Shown here: positions 23,956-36,600 of the stretch, piece after piece
How positions within the stretch are numbered: position 1 is the first letter of the stretch
How the letters are laid out: each line of letters begins with the position of its first letter
NCBI RefSeq assembly: GCF_964340395.1
Contig: NC_135558.1
Span: 23,926,564-23,990,563 of the forward strand
Length of the DNA stretch: 64,000 bases
Direction: 5' to 3'
From: Glandiceps talaboti
Taxonomy: Eukaryota; Hemichordata; Enteropneusta; Spengelidae
Notes under the pieces: model-generated
Seen by the model: only the letters and a program-made list of their open reading frames with translations
Databases searched by the model: none
Told to the model about the DNA's origin: nothing
Translations under genes and position numbers: made by a program

Positions 23956-24232
23956 TCACCCAAGTTCATGAGGAAATTGTGCTGTGAAATGACACGTAGG
24001 AAAACAAAACACCTCTTGTTCACTGACGTTTCATCCACACTGGGTTGCCCATGGCCTCACCACCACATTGCAAAGTACTCCAACTACCGAATCCAATGTA
24101 AGCGACTATTCCCAATTTACATATCGTCTAATTTGGGGACATTCGTGGCACAGCTTAAGAATAATGTTTTGCTATGACAACAAAGCGATTGCTAATAAAA
24201 TTTGGTCTCACATAGTTTTCTGGCATTAAAGC
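23956..24232. other. 3' flank of the KIF14-like gene
   Basis: Lies just past the kinesin stop codon in the minus direction, so it probably includes 3' UTR. No canonical AATAAA on the minus strand was found in this stretch. Confidence 0.4.
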
Positions 24233-24630
24233 TCAACAATTTTTCAACTCTTGGCTGTCAGAATCAGCTATGTTCAGTCTTTTCCTTATTCTGTTGATTT
24301 GTGAAATTTCTGGTGTTACAGGAAGTAGTCGTTTGCCTCCTTGTGTTGGAGAATTGTCAGCTTTCCCTTTCTCTCTGACATTCTGACTATCAAGGACTTC
24401 AATCAAAGACTTAGCTGCAGCATCCACTTCTTTCAATGCCAGGTACATCTGGTCATATGTTTGAATGTCAGAAATAGTGGACGAGGCTGAAGATATATCA
24501 CTGGCTTCTGATTGGTCGTCAGATGTTATACTGGTTATTTCTACTGTGGAAGTAGCTAAGTGAAGATTTGACACCATCTTTACAACAGTATCACTACATC
24601 GTTTGAGTTTTCGGATATCTGGTTGCTGTC
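24233..24630 (-). CDS. KIF14: KIF14-like last coding exon G
   Basis: Acceptor GTCATTAAATTTCAG, phase 1 in, 398 nt ending at TGA (24235-24233). Begins GQQPDIRKLKRCSDTVVKMV, then a Ser/Asp-rich acidic stretch, a helix ALKEVDAAAKSLIEVLD (compare human ELESLAKSLLFCFE, recalled) and a basic tail. The internal ATG at 24577 is not the start, since the frame continues upstream to the acceptor. Confidence 0.85.
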
Positions 24631-27600
24631 CTGAAATTTAATGACATTCGGAGATGAAAACTGTACTATGATACATTGTTTTGTACGCAAAGTTTAAAAC
24701 TGTTGAATATTGGTTTGTGACATGTATCAAAGGTCAATTTGTTAAAGTGGGTTTACTAATAACTTGATTGAATCATGGATGTATTAGTGAAAAGTAATAA
24801 CCATGATTGAACATATTGCATTATCTGACAGCACAGTCTACATTTGAATGCCTAGCATGTAATTACAGGGTCTTGAAATTGGCCACATTTGTTTACAAAT
24901 TGTTTTTGTTTATTGTTTACGTTCTTTCCTTACAAAAATGATTTGTTTGTTTGTTTACTGTTTTTGCTCTTTAAAAAATATCTTTTCCGTACAAGGTGCC
25001 ATGTAATAAATAATGTTAAACCAGGGATGTATTAGTGAGGCTAATGCATCCATCATTAAACCAACAAAAGAACAAGTTAAAATCAATTTAGAAATAAAAA
25101 CACACCAGATTTTCAAACATCATTTATTACATGGCACCTTGTAGGGAAAAGACATTTTTTGAAAAGCAAAAAAGTAAACAAACAAAAAACGCATTTTTGT
25201 AAGGAAAGAACGTAAACAATGAACAAAAACAATAATCTGTAAACAAATGTGGCCAATTTCAAGCCCCTGTGATGTAAGGTTAGAGAGTTGACGTAAAGTC
25301 ATTATTTGGGATACAATGCAGTCATTATCTTACACCGATCTCCATCATGACCTGTGATGCATACCTGTACGTCTGTCAGTGATGCATACCTGTATGTCTG
25401 ATTGTCAGTGATGCATACCTGTACGTCTGTCAGTGATGCATACCTGTATGTCTGATGTCAGTGATGCATACGTGTATGTCTGATGTCTGTGTGATGCATA
25501 CCTGTATGTCTGTCAGTGGTGCATACCTGTATTTCTGATGTCAGTGATGCATACCTGTATTTCTGATGTCAGTGATGCATACCTGTATTTCTAATGTCAG
25601 TGATGCATATCTGTATGTCTGATGTCAGTGGTGCATACCTGTATGTCTGATGTCAGTGATGCATACCTGTATGTCTGTGAGGCATACCTGTATGTCTGAT
25701 GTCAGTGATGCATACCCGTATGTCTGTGATGCATACCTGTGTGTCTGATGTCAGTGATGCATACCTGTATGTCTGTGAGGCATACCTGTATGTCTGATGT
25801 CAGTGATGCATACCTGTATGTCTGTGATGCATACCTGTATGTCTCATGTCTGTGACGAGCTGGAGCAACAAGTTCGGCTTTGTCGGAGATGTTGCTCCAG
25901 CAGACCCAAGTTCATGTCTTATCACTGCCCTCTTTGCCCCCAATATAGCTCCAGCTTGGGGACAGTCTCGGTCAATGTTATTGTGCTAATGTAATATGAT
26001 ATTGTAAGTAGCTCCTGGCTGGGGACTGTCCCAGAACATGGTTTTGTACTAGTCTAATATCGTATTGTAAGTAGCTCCTGGCTGGGGACGGTCTCGGTAA
26101 ATGTTATTGTGCTAGTCTTATATCGTATTATAAGTATCTCAAGGCTGGGGACAGTCTCAGAAAATGTTTGTTCATTTCAATACATCTCAACTAGGATATC
26201 CCAATACCAGGTCTTTGAATTATCATCTAACTTTGACACCTACGTTTTTTTTTCACCCAGTCTTTCACTCGCTCCTATTTCAATAGGCTTGTGTATTTCA
26301 AATTGACAGACAATGATTTAGCATTCCATCATTGTCGAAACTGTAAGAATTTATAATTATGATCTTAGCAAGTATTCATGCATGCTTTCTGAATAAATTT
26401 GTAATCTATTTTAGTTTTATTTCACATTTTAATTTTAATTTCAATCAAGTTTTGATATTGCGGGATACTCGTCTAATACCTGATACCTGGTTATCCTAAC
26501 AAAATAATTGCGGCCTCATTGATCTGTTTCAATTTTATTCTGCATTGTACTTATCAACTTTTTGTGTATACCCAGTGATGAAGCATAATAAATAAAAAAC
26601 ATAAAAAATAAAAAATGGTAGCAATTAGTTTTATAAGTAGCCACGAGTTAAAAATGGTGATATCATAGAGTGTAGCAATTAGTTTTATAAGTAGTCATGA
26701 GTTAAAAATGGTGATATCATAGAGTGTAGCAATTAGTTTTATAAGTAGTCATGAGTTAAAAATGGTGATATCATAGAGTGTAGCAATTAGTTTTATAAGT
26801 AGTCATGAGTTAAAAATGGTGATATCATAGAGTGTAGCAATTAGTTTTATAAGTAGTCATGAGTTAAAAATGGTGATATCATAGAGTGTAGCAATTAGTT
26901 TTATAAGTAGTCATGAGTTAAAAATGGTGATATCATAGAGTGTAGCAATTAGTTTTATAAGTAGTCACGAGTTAAAAATGGTGATATCATAGAGTGTAGC
27001 AATTAGTTTTATAAGTAGTCACGAGTTAAAAATGGTGATATCATAGAGTGTAGCAATTAGTTTTATAAGTAGTCACGAGTTAAAAATGGTGATATCATAG
27101 AGTGTAGCAATTAGTTTTATAAGTAGTCACGAGTTAAAAATGGTGATATCATAGAGTGTAGCAATTAGTTTTATAAGTAGTCATGAGTTAAAAATGGTGA
27201 TATCATAGAGTGTAGCAATTAGTTTTATAAGTAGTCATGAGTTAAAAATGGTGGTATCATAGAGTGTAGCAATTAGTTTTATAAGTAGTCACGAGTTAAA
27301 AATGGTGATATCATAGAGTGTAGCAATTAGTTTTATAAGTAGTCATGAGTTAAAAATGGTGATATCATAGAGTGTAGCAATTAGTTTTATAAGTAGTCAT
27401 GAGTTAAAAATGGTGATATCATAGAGTGTAGCAATTAGTTTTATAAGTAGTCATGAGTTAAAAATGGTGGTATCATAGAGTGTAGCAATTAGTTTTATAA
27501 GTAGTCACGAGTTAAAAATGGTGATATCATAGAGTGTAGCAATTAGTTTTATAAGTAGTCATGAGTTAAAAATGGTGATATCATAGAGTGTAGCAATTAG

Positions 27601-30600
27601 TTTTATAAATAGTCATGAGTTAAAAATGGTGATATCATAGAGTGTAGCAATTAGTTTTATAAGTAGTCATGAGTTAAAAATGGTGATATCATAGAGTGTA
27701 GCAATTAGTTTTATGAGTAGTCATGAGTTAAAAATGGTGGTATCATAGAGTGTAGCAATTAGTTTTATAAGTAGTCACGAGTTAAAAATGGTGGTATCAT
27801 AGAGTGTAGCAATTAGTTTTATAAGTAGTCATGAGTTAAAAATGGTGATATCATAGAGTGTAGCAATTAGTTTTATAAGTAGTCACGAGTTAAAAATGGT
27901 GGTATCATAGAGTGTAGCAATTAGTTTTATAAGTAGTCATGAGTTAAAAATGGTGATATCATAGAGTGTAGCAATTAGTTTTATAAGTAGTCATGAGTTA
28001 AAAATGGTGATATCATAGAGTGTAGCAATTAGTTTTATAAATAGTCACGAGTTAAAAATGGTGGTATCATAGAGTGTAGCAATTAGTTTTATAAGTAGTC
28101 ACGAGTTAAAAATGGTGATATCATAGAGTGTAGCAATTAGTTTTATAAGTAGTCATGAGTTAAAAATGGTGATATCATAGAGTGTAGCAATTAGTTTTAT
28201 AAGTAGTCATGAGTTAAAAATGGTGATATCATAGAGTGTAGCAATTAGTTTTATAAGTAGTCACGAGTTAAAAATGGTGATATCATAGAGTGTAGCAATT
28301 AGTTTTATAAGTAGTCATGAGTTAAAAATGGTGATATCATAGAGTGTAGCAATTAGTTTTATAAGTAGTCATGAGTTAAAAATGGTGATATCATAGAGTG
28401 TAGCAATTAGTTTTATAAGTAGTCACGAGTTAAAAATGGTGATATCATAGAGTGTAGCAATTAGTTTTATAAGTAGTCACGAGTTAAAAATGGTGATATC
28501 ATAGAGTGTAGCAATTAGTTTTATAAGTAGTCATGAGTTAAAAATGGTGATATCATAGAGTGTAGCAATTAGTTTTATAAGTAGTCATGAGTTAAAAATG
28601 GTGATATCATAGAGTGTAGCAATTAGTTTTATAAGTAGTCATGAGTTAAAAATGGTGATATCATAGAGTGTAGCAATTAGTTTTATAAGTAGTCATGAGT
28701 TAAAAATGGTGATATCATAGAGTGTAGCAATTAGTTTTATAAGTAGTCACGAGTTAAAAATGGTGATATCATAGAGTGTAGCAATTAGTTTTATAAGTAG
28801 TCACGAGTTAAAAATGGTGATATCATAGAGTGTAGCAATTAGTTTTATAAGTATTCATGAGTTAAAAATGGTGATACCACTGCGAACGGTATCGATACAC
28901 AAATAGCGATAGGATAAACAAAAGCATTTCATGAACATGTTCCTAGGGGTTGTCCTGAGCTTAGAGGTGTCCGGTCTGGAGGAGTGTCCTGCACCCGGAG
29001 GTACGCTGTTAGACTTGTATGGTAGGACGTGCCTTGGCGCATACCCTTTCTATCTAGGGTTGGGTCATAGCATATCATTTTTTAATTGAGGGGAAAATGA
29101 AATGGATGGCGACCGTGTGTATTTTTGATTTACAAAGTAAATAACAATAAATAGCATAAATGCTCAGATTTGAGAGCATTTGTGTTATAAGTTTGACAAG
29201 CAGCCCACACACCTGAAATATAAATGAGCCACTAGTCATTATGTGTAATTATATTATACCAGTATATTGATGGCACAAATCGTGAGATCTGATTGGTCTA
29301 GACATCGAACTAGCGCGTCTAAAATGAGCGATAATGCACAGTTGGAACGCGTCCAAATTTTGATGTTCACTGTTCTAGAACGTTGTAGTCCGTGCAGGGA
29401 TGGGGGCGCAATTGAAACCAGAAAATGTTGCGTCTTATCTTGTTTCCGATATTTTCAATATACTGGTATAATATAATAGCGATAAACCACCCCCTGGGAA
29501 TGGTATACCACTCGGTTTTGACCAGTGAACTCAATATATGCATTCGCTATCGCTCGTGCATATATTTCATTCACTGGTCAAAACCTCTTGATATACCATC
29601 CCCAGGGGTGGTTTATTGCTTAAGTCTAGCACTTCACATTGTTGTTGATTCAGTGAAATAAATTACAACATGGAAAGTAATTTTGCTGTATGACTAGTGA
29701 TTTAGTTAGTGTTTTGAAGTTTATTTCTGCCAATCTCTCAGTCACACCCTGTATATGTTTGAGGCCAGTAATTGTTTGGTGTGTGTGGGGGTGGGGGTGG
29801 GGGTGTGTACATGTATATGCGTGTGTGACTATGAATGTAAAATATGTTTATAATTTTACTATGTATGTATTATGCCAAAATTTGTGCCAGTTTGAGGTTT
29901 CCAAGTGGTCATAGCAAAATAAGAGCTTGGTACACACAACAATAATTTATATGATATTTACTTACAATGATACTAGTATGATATTAGTATTTTAGGACAG
30001 GTCAAGTATTTACATAATATGATGTCACTAATTTCATGAAAAAAATGATGTTATCAGAATGTTTATTACTTAATGTTTTATTTATGCATAAATTATTAAA
30101 TACTGAAAATAATAATGAGCACCAAATCTTCCCTGTTGACTGCCAGTTTCAAAAAGTGGTAGTCAATGTGACTACCAACTAAAAAGGTTAATTTCAAGCT
30201 CTGCAGTGATGCATACCAGTATGTCTGTGATGCATACCTGAATACCAATATGTCTGTGATGCATACCTGTATGTTTGATGTCAGTGGTGCATACCTGTAT
30301 GTTTGATGTCAGTGGTGCATACCTGTATGTCTGTCAGTGGTGCATACCTGAATACCAATATGTCTGTGATGCATACCTGAATACCAATATGTCTGTGATG
30401 CATACCTGAATACCAATATGTCTGTGGTGCATACCTGTATGTTTGATGTCAGTGGTGCATACCTGTATGTCTGATGTCAGTGGTGCATACCTGTATGTCT
30501 GTCAGTGGTGCATACCTGTATGTCTGATTGTCAGTGATGCATACCTGTATGTCTGATGTCAGTGGTGCATACCTGTATGTCTGATGTCAGTGATGCATAC

Positions 30601-33600
30601 CTGAATACCAATATGTCTGTGATGCATACCTGAATACCAATATGTCTGTGGTGCAAACCTGTATGTTTGATGTCAGTGGTGCATACCTGTATGTCTGATG
30701 TCAGTGGTGCATACCTGTATGTCTGTCAGTGGTGCATACCTGTATGTCTGATTGTCAGTGATGCATACCTGTATGTCTGATGTCAGTGGTGCATACATGT
30801 ATGTCTGATGTCAGTGATGCATACCTGTATGTCTGATTGTCAGTGATGCATACCTGTATGTCTGTCAGTGGTGCATACCTGTATGTCTGATGTCAGTGAT
30901 GCATACCTGTATGTCTGATTGTCAGTGATGCATACCTGTATGTCTGTCAGTGGTGCATACCTGTATGTCTGATTGTCAGTGATGCATACCTGTATGTCTG
31001 TCAGTGGTGCATACCTGTATGTCTGATGTCAGTGATGCATACCTGTATATCAGTGGTGCATACCTTCATGTCTTATGTCAGTGATGCATACCTGTATGTC
31101 TGTCAGTGGTGCATACCTGTATGTCTGATGTCAGTGATGCATACCTGTATATCAGTGATGCATACCTGCATGTCTTATGCCAGTGGTGCATACCTGCATG
31201 TCTTATGTCTGTGATGCATACCTGTATGTCTGATGTCAGTGATGCATACCTGTATGTCTGTGATGCATACCTGTATGTCTGATGTCAGTGATGCATACCT
31301 GTATATCAGTGGTGCATACCTGCATGTCTTATGTCAGTGATGCATACCTGTATGTCTGTCAGTGATGCATACCTGTATGTCTGTCAGTGATGCATACCTG
31401 TATGTCTGTCAGTGGTGCATACCTGTATGTCTGATGTCAGTGATGCATACCTGTATATCAGTGGTGCATACCTGCATGTCTTATGTCAATGATGCATACC
31501 TGTATGTCTGTCAGTGATGCATATACCTGTATATCTGTGGTGCATACCTGTATGTCTGATGTCAGTGATGCATACCTGTATATCAGTGGTGCATACCTGC
31601 ATGTCTTATGTCAGTGATGCATACCTGTATGTCTGTCAGTGATGCATACCTGTATGTCTGTCAGTGGTGCATACCTGTATGTCTGATGTCAGTGATGCAT
31701 ACCTGTATATCAGTGGTGCATACCTGCATGTCTTATGTCAGTGGTGCATACCTGCATGTCTTATGTCAGTGATGCATACCTGCATGTCTGATGTCAGTGA
31801 TGCATACCTGTATGTCTGATGTCAGTGATGCATACCTGTATGTCTGATGTCAGTGGTGCATACCTGCATGTCTTATGTCAGTGGTGCATACCTGCATGTC
31901 TTATGTCACTGATGCATACCTGCATGTCTTATGTCAGTGATGCATACCTGTATATCTGTGGTGCATACCTGTATGTCTGATGTCTGCAATGCTTGTTTGT
32001 CAAAGGTCTGCTTACTTGACTACTATCAATACTACAGATGAAATACAAGACAAGAATGGTGATAAAAGTGTGTTTTTGGGTCCCTTGCCACAGATAATGT
32101 GAATTACTCTTCAGTATCTATTTATTTGCCAGGCCAAAGTCATTAGAATTTATAGTCTATTCACCTTTTTTACTCTGACTAATATAGACAGGATTAGGCA
32201 GCGCTATAAAATTATAAGAATGTACATATAAACCATTTAACAATAATTAGTACTTTCACTCCATTTACTTAGCAATCACATACCTTTAGGGATACATAGG
32301 CATGCATTGAAGAGTGCACTGGTGCATTCTGTTAGATTGCCAGTTTCTGTGATCATGCTCTGTGCTCTCTGATAATGTTTTGGATAATAGCTACTGGGTT
32401 TAACATTGTCAGTACTGGTGTTTGTGAATGTGCTGGCCAACTCAACCTGTATGTCCTGACACTTGACCAGTACCACCCGCACCATTACTACCACCATATG
32501 AAGCTTTGTCAGTATGCTATTGCAGAACTAGAGGGTAAAGAGAGATGACATGTACATGTTAGTAATGGTATCAATTAGAAGGTGGCATTATCATTTTAAC
32601 AAATGGCAAGCAAGTATGTTCCATTGATTTGGACTATTTGATAATTGTGTGTCACAAACATTAATATTCCTCTAACAAGTCTTCACACAAGACATACCCC
32701 CTCAAATGTCACTGAATGGAGAGACATGATTCAAAAAGAAATTGGTAGCAACAAATAGGTACAACAAAGTATCTGTAATAATCCAGGGAATTGCTGAATT
32801 TCAGTAACTGAACCTGAAGATCCAGGTCAAAGGTCAATGCCAGAAAAGAAAAAAGTTTAAACCTCACATTACATGTTTGAGTTAATTGGTAAATCATGAT
32901 TGTTCGTGCACTACAAATATGACTGCCATTGTGTAACCAGATTTAAACTGAATGCCTCCTGTAAGGGAATCACTAATTATGCAAACAACTCATTTAACTA
33001 AAAACAAGCGAACTATCGGTCAGAATATCTCCGCTGTTCTTTTTATTTTTTATTTTGGTAACATGTAGAAGTATTTCAGTTGTTCAGCTCTTCACTATGC
33101 AGTTTTGTTTTAGCGATGTAATAAAGTGGTTACTGGTTTCATATGATGTCTCACTATAAAACACATTTTACACAGAAAGTTGGTAATGTATTGTACTTTT
33201 ATACCATAGTCACCATTTTATTGTTATGAAAATACACAAAATCTCAGAAAAATAATGACTGGGAAATGCACACACACAAAAAAAAAAGAAAAAAAAAGGA
33301 TTTTTGAGGTTCACTATAAATAATTCCAGTGTTTACAGCTTTAACCCTGGAAAATTTTAATGATGAATGAAATAAACTAGGGATCTAAAATAATTTTGAG
33401 GCAATTCGAATTTCAATTTTCTAACAAATTTACCAAAAACACTGTCCATAATTGTCAACAACATTCAACTTGTAGTAGAAATAACATCGTCTGATATTTT
33501 AATTTACGAAGTGTCCCGTGACCGGTGCCTCTCAGCAGACTTGGCCAATTTTTGCCCATCATATCATTGTATTTAAACCTTGTACTTGACATTTCGCAAT

Positions 33601-36600
33601 ATTTATAATTCTCAACAAAATACCTCAACATGCCTCACCTCGCTCATACTCAAAGCAGTCCCGGTATGATCACTGACATGACCAGAGAGAACCTTTTTCG
33701 GATTTACATGTAAAACGGGGAAAGATACGCAAAACATAATGCAAAGTCTGAAGCCAAATTTACTTGCCAAATATTTGCATTTTGGAAATGGCAAGACATG
33801 TTTATGTCGTTTACATGTAAACTGTCGGCCAATAAACAAAGTTTGGTCGATTCACAGTACGCAGTGTACACAGAGTGTCGGAGACTGCTCTTGCAAGTTG
33901 CATATTAAACTTCAACCGCATGCCTAGGCCCCGGCCAAGGCATGCCTTGCTTACACAAGTTGTCTTTATTCTGATTCACTGTCACTCCAAATTGCACGAC
34001 AATATAGAATTAATCACAAGTTACATCTTATCTGAAAACATCAAACTTTTATAGTGGGTCTGAAGTGTGATTTTAGTGAGTACCAAGAACTCCCGCGTTG
34101 CTGCCTGCTGTGGAAAATCAACGGGTCAAATGAGGTCAGCTTCAACTTCTCGGTCAAATCAGTCATTTTCTACCGCAAGTTCTTGCACGGACCGTTACAC
34201 AAAGATCCTACTAAATTTACTTGCCATGGTTATTTAAAACACATAAAAATCCACATTTTTGTGAAATTTGTAAACTTTCCGGTCCGTATTATGAGCGAAA
34301 AACCGGGTCGAAATTTCAAGGCCTCAAGTATGCGTCCCAAATTCGTCGGAAAATCGGAATTCCTAAATGTAATTCCAAAATTTGTGTTGCTGGCACGAAA
34401 GAAGAGATATCAGTTGAGGTTTAGGCATTTACAGTATCTAAAATGGTGGACTCTAGTGAAAGTTACAGCGAGTTGAAAATACCCAAAAACAAGTCATTGA
34501 GAATGACATAGTCCCCGCTATAATTGGGTTTTAAGGAATTATCACTACTCTGATCACGCAACAACATTTGTGAACCTAAAACAAAAAGACTTAGATATGT
34601 TGTGTGTGCTTGTTGGACATGGAATATGCCTCCAACAATAAAGAATTGGTTGGGTATGGAGGATCATATCACTATGAAGATGGAGTCTGAGTTATGGCTT
34701 TGGACATGGAAAATTCACAAACAAAATGGCTGCCAGGCAGCCATATTGGATCGTATCATGACGAAAATGGATATGCACATGTATGTCATAGAACGCTGTC
34801 CTAATACCAACTTTGAATGAGATCTGTTTAAGCATGTCTGAGTTATGGCTTTGGACATGGAAAATTCACAAACAAAATGGCTGCCAGGCAGCCATATTGG
34901 ATCGTATCACGACGAAAATGGATATGCACATGTATGTCATAGAACACTGTCCTAATACCAACTTTGAATGAGATCTGTTCACGCATGTCTGAGTTATGGC
35001 TTTGGACATGAAAATTCACAAACAAAATGGCTGCTAGGCGGCCATATTGGATCGTATCATGACAACGATGAATATGCACATGTATGTCATAGAACACTGT
35101 CCTAATACTAACTTTGAATGAGATCTGTTAAAGCATGTCTGAGTTATGGCTTTAGACAGGGAAAATTCGCAAACAAAATGGTTGCTAGGCGGCCATATTG
35201 GATCGTATCATAAAACAAATTGACGTGCATATGTATGCCATAGCATGTTGCCCCTGTACCAAGTTTGAAAAAATTGGTCCAGGCATCTCCAAGAAATGGC
35301 TGCGGACGGACGGACGGACGGACGGACGGACGCACGCACGGACAGACGGAACCCAATCCATAAGTTCCCGTTCCGGACTTCGTCCGTGGGGACTAATAAG
35401 GCCCATGAGCAGCCTTTCAAAGTGTAACGGGTCGCGATCTGAAGGATAGATTGTATGCAAATGATGTGTTGCAGACTGGCTGATTATGTAGAAGGGGTGC
35501 AGAATTTGGATTTGAAGTTTACAACCCTCTTTCGAACAAACACTTGTCATTTGGGCACTCAATGCGTTATGACTATAGCACATATTACATTGCTTGTTTG
35601 ACGTCAATAGTGTCTTTTAAAAAGTGGCAGTTTACTTAAATTAAAGTCTCTCGTGGACTGATTTCCAATATAGCGTCGGTCACAATGCTCATTAACATAT
35701 TAATTTTTTAAATTACAAAAAAAATAAATCATCAAAAATAGAAAAGAAGATGTGCTGATTTGAAATTAACAAATCTAAGTAAGCTACCCTAGCTGCGCAT
35801 CAACACACCAGATATCAAAGCAATCTGACAAGTAGTATTTGAGGAGATGATGAAAATATCATTTTTGAAAACAAAATCGTAAAAAATTGAAAATGGCACA
35901 GATCAACTTGGTATGAACAAATCTGAATAGCCTCCCCCAAGGCAACATGCACACCAAATATCGAAGTATTCTGACTGTCACTTTCAGAGAAGATGATGAA
36001 AATATAAAAAGTTGACGGACAGCTATGATTCACTTATACCTCTATACACACCCATACCTAAAGCTATGCTTTCAGCTTTCGCTGACAGCGGAGCTAAAAA
36101 ACTATGGTAACAGGCCTTTTTTTGGACAAATGCTCCCCAGACAAATGCACACGAACAAATGCCTCCGGTAGGACTATGGTGTGCGATTCGACCAAGAAAG
36201 GCATGTTTTAGGGTTACTTAGCATTTGTACTGTAGTGTGAATGAAAGGCGTGATTTCAGTACACAAAATATGGTTTTATCACTTTTATCGTAATGAAAAT
36301 GACAAGACCAAGAAGGGTGTGATTGCTCTGAACAACGTTATCGTTAATCAGTTCGAAGAACGTTATCGTTAATCAGTTCATCGCAGGTGAACCAGCACCA
36401 CCACAACGAAAAAGATACAAGGAGTCAGAGACCAGGATCAGAGAAATTGTTGCTGGACTTTTTGTGGGGAATAGCCCACAACCTCCAGTTTTGAATATTG
36501 TAGTACTGTTAAGTATTTATGCAAGCAGATTCCGGAGTTCTACACTTAAGCAATTCCTATTAACTATCTTATTTGAAAATCAAATCAAAAAGTGTTTATC

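Noticed and set aside
23710-23959. Frames with Pro-Ser-Val-Arg repeats (also 35144-35607)
   Set aside because: They run through the GGAC microsatellite and 3' hairpin of the family-1 element, not a protein gene.
34054-34476. 140-codon plus-strand frame in the KIF14 intron
   Set aside because: No motif, skewed composition and overlapping alternative frames. No splice context supports it.
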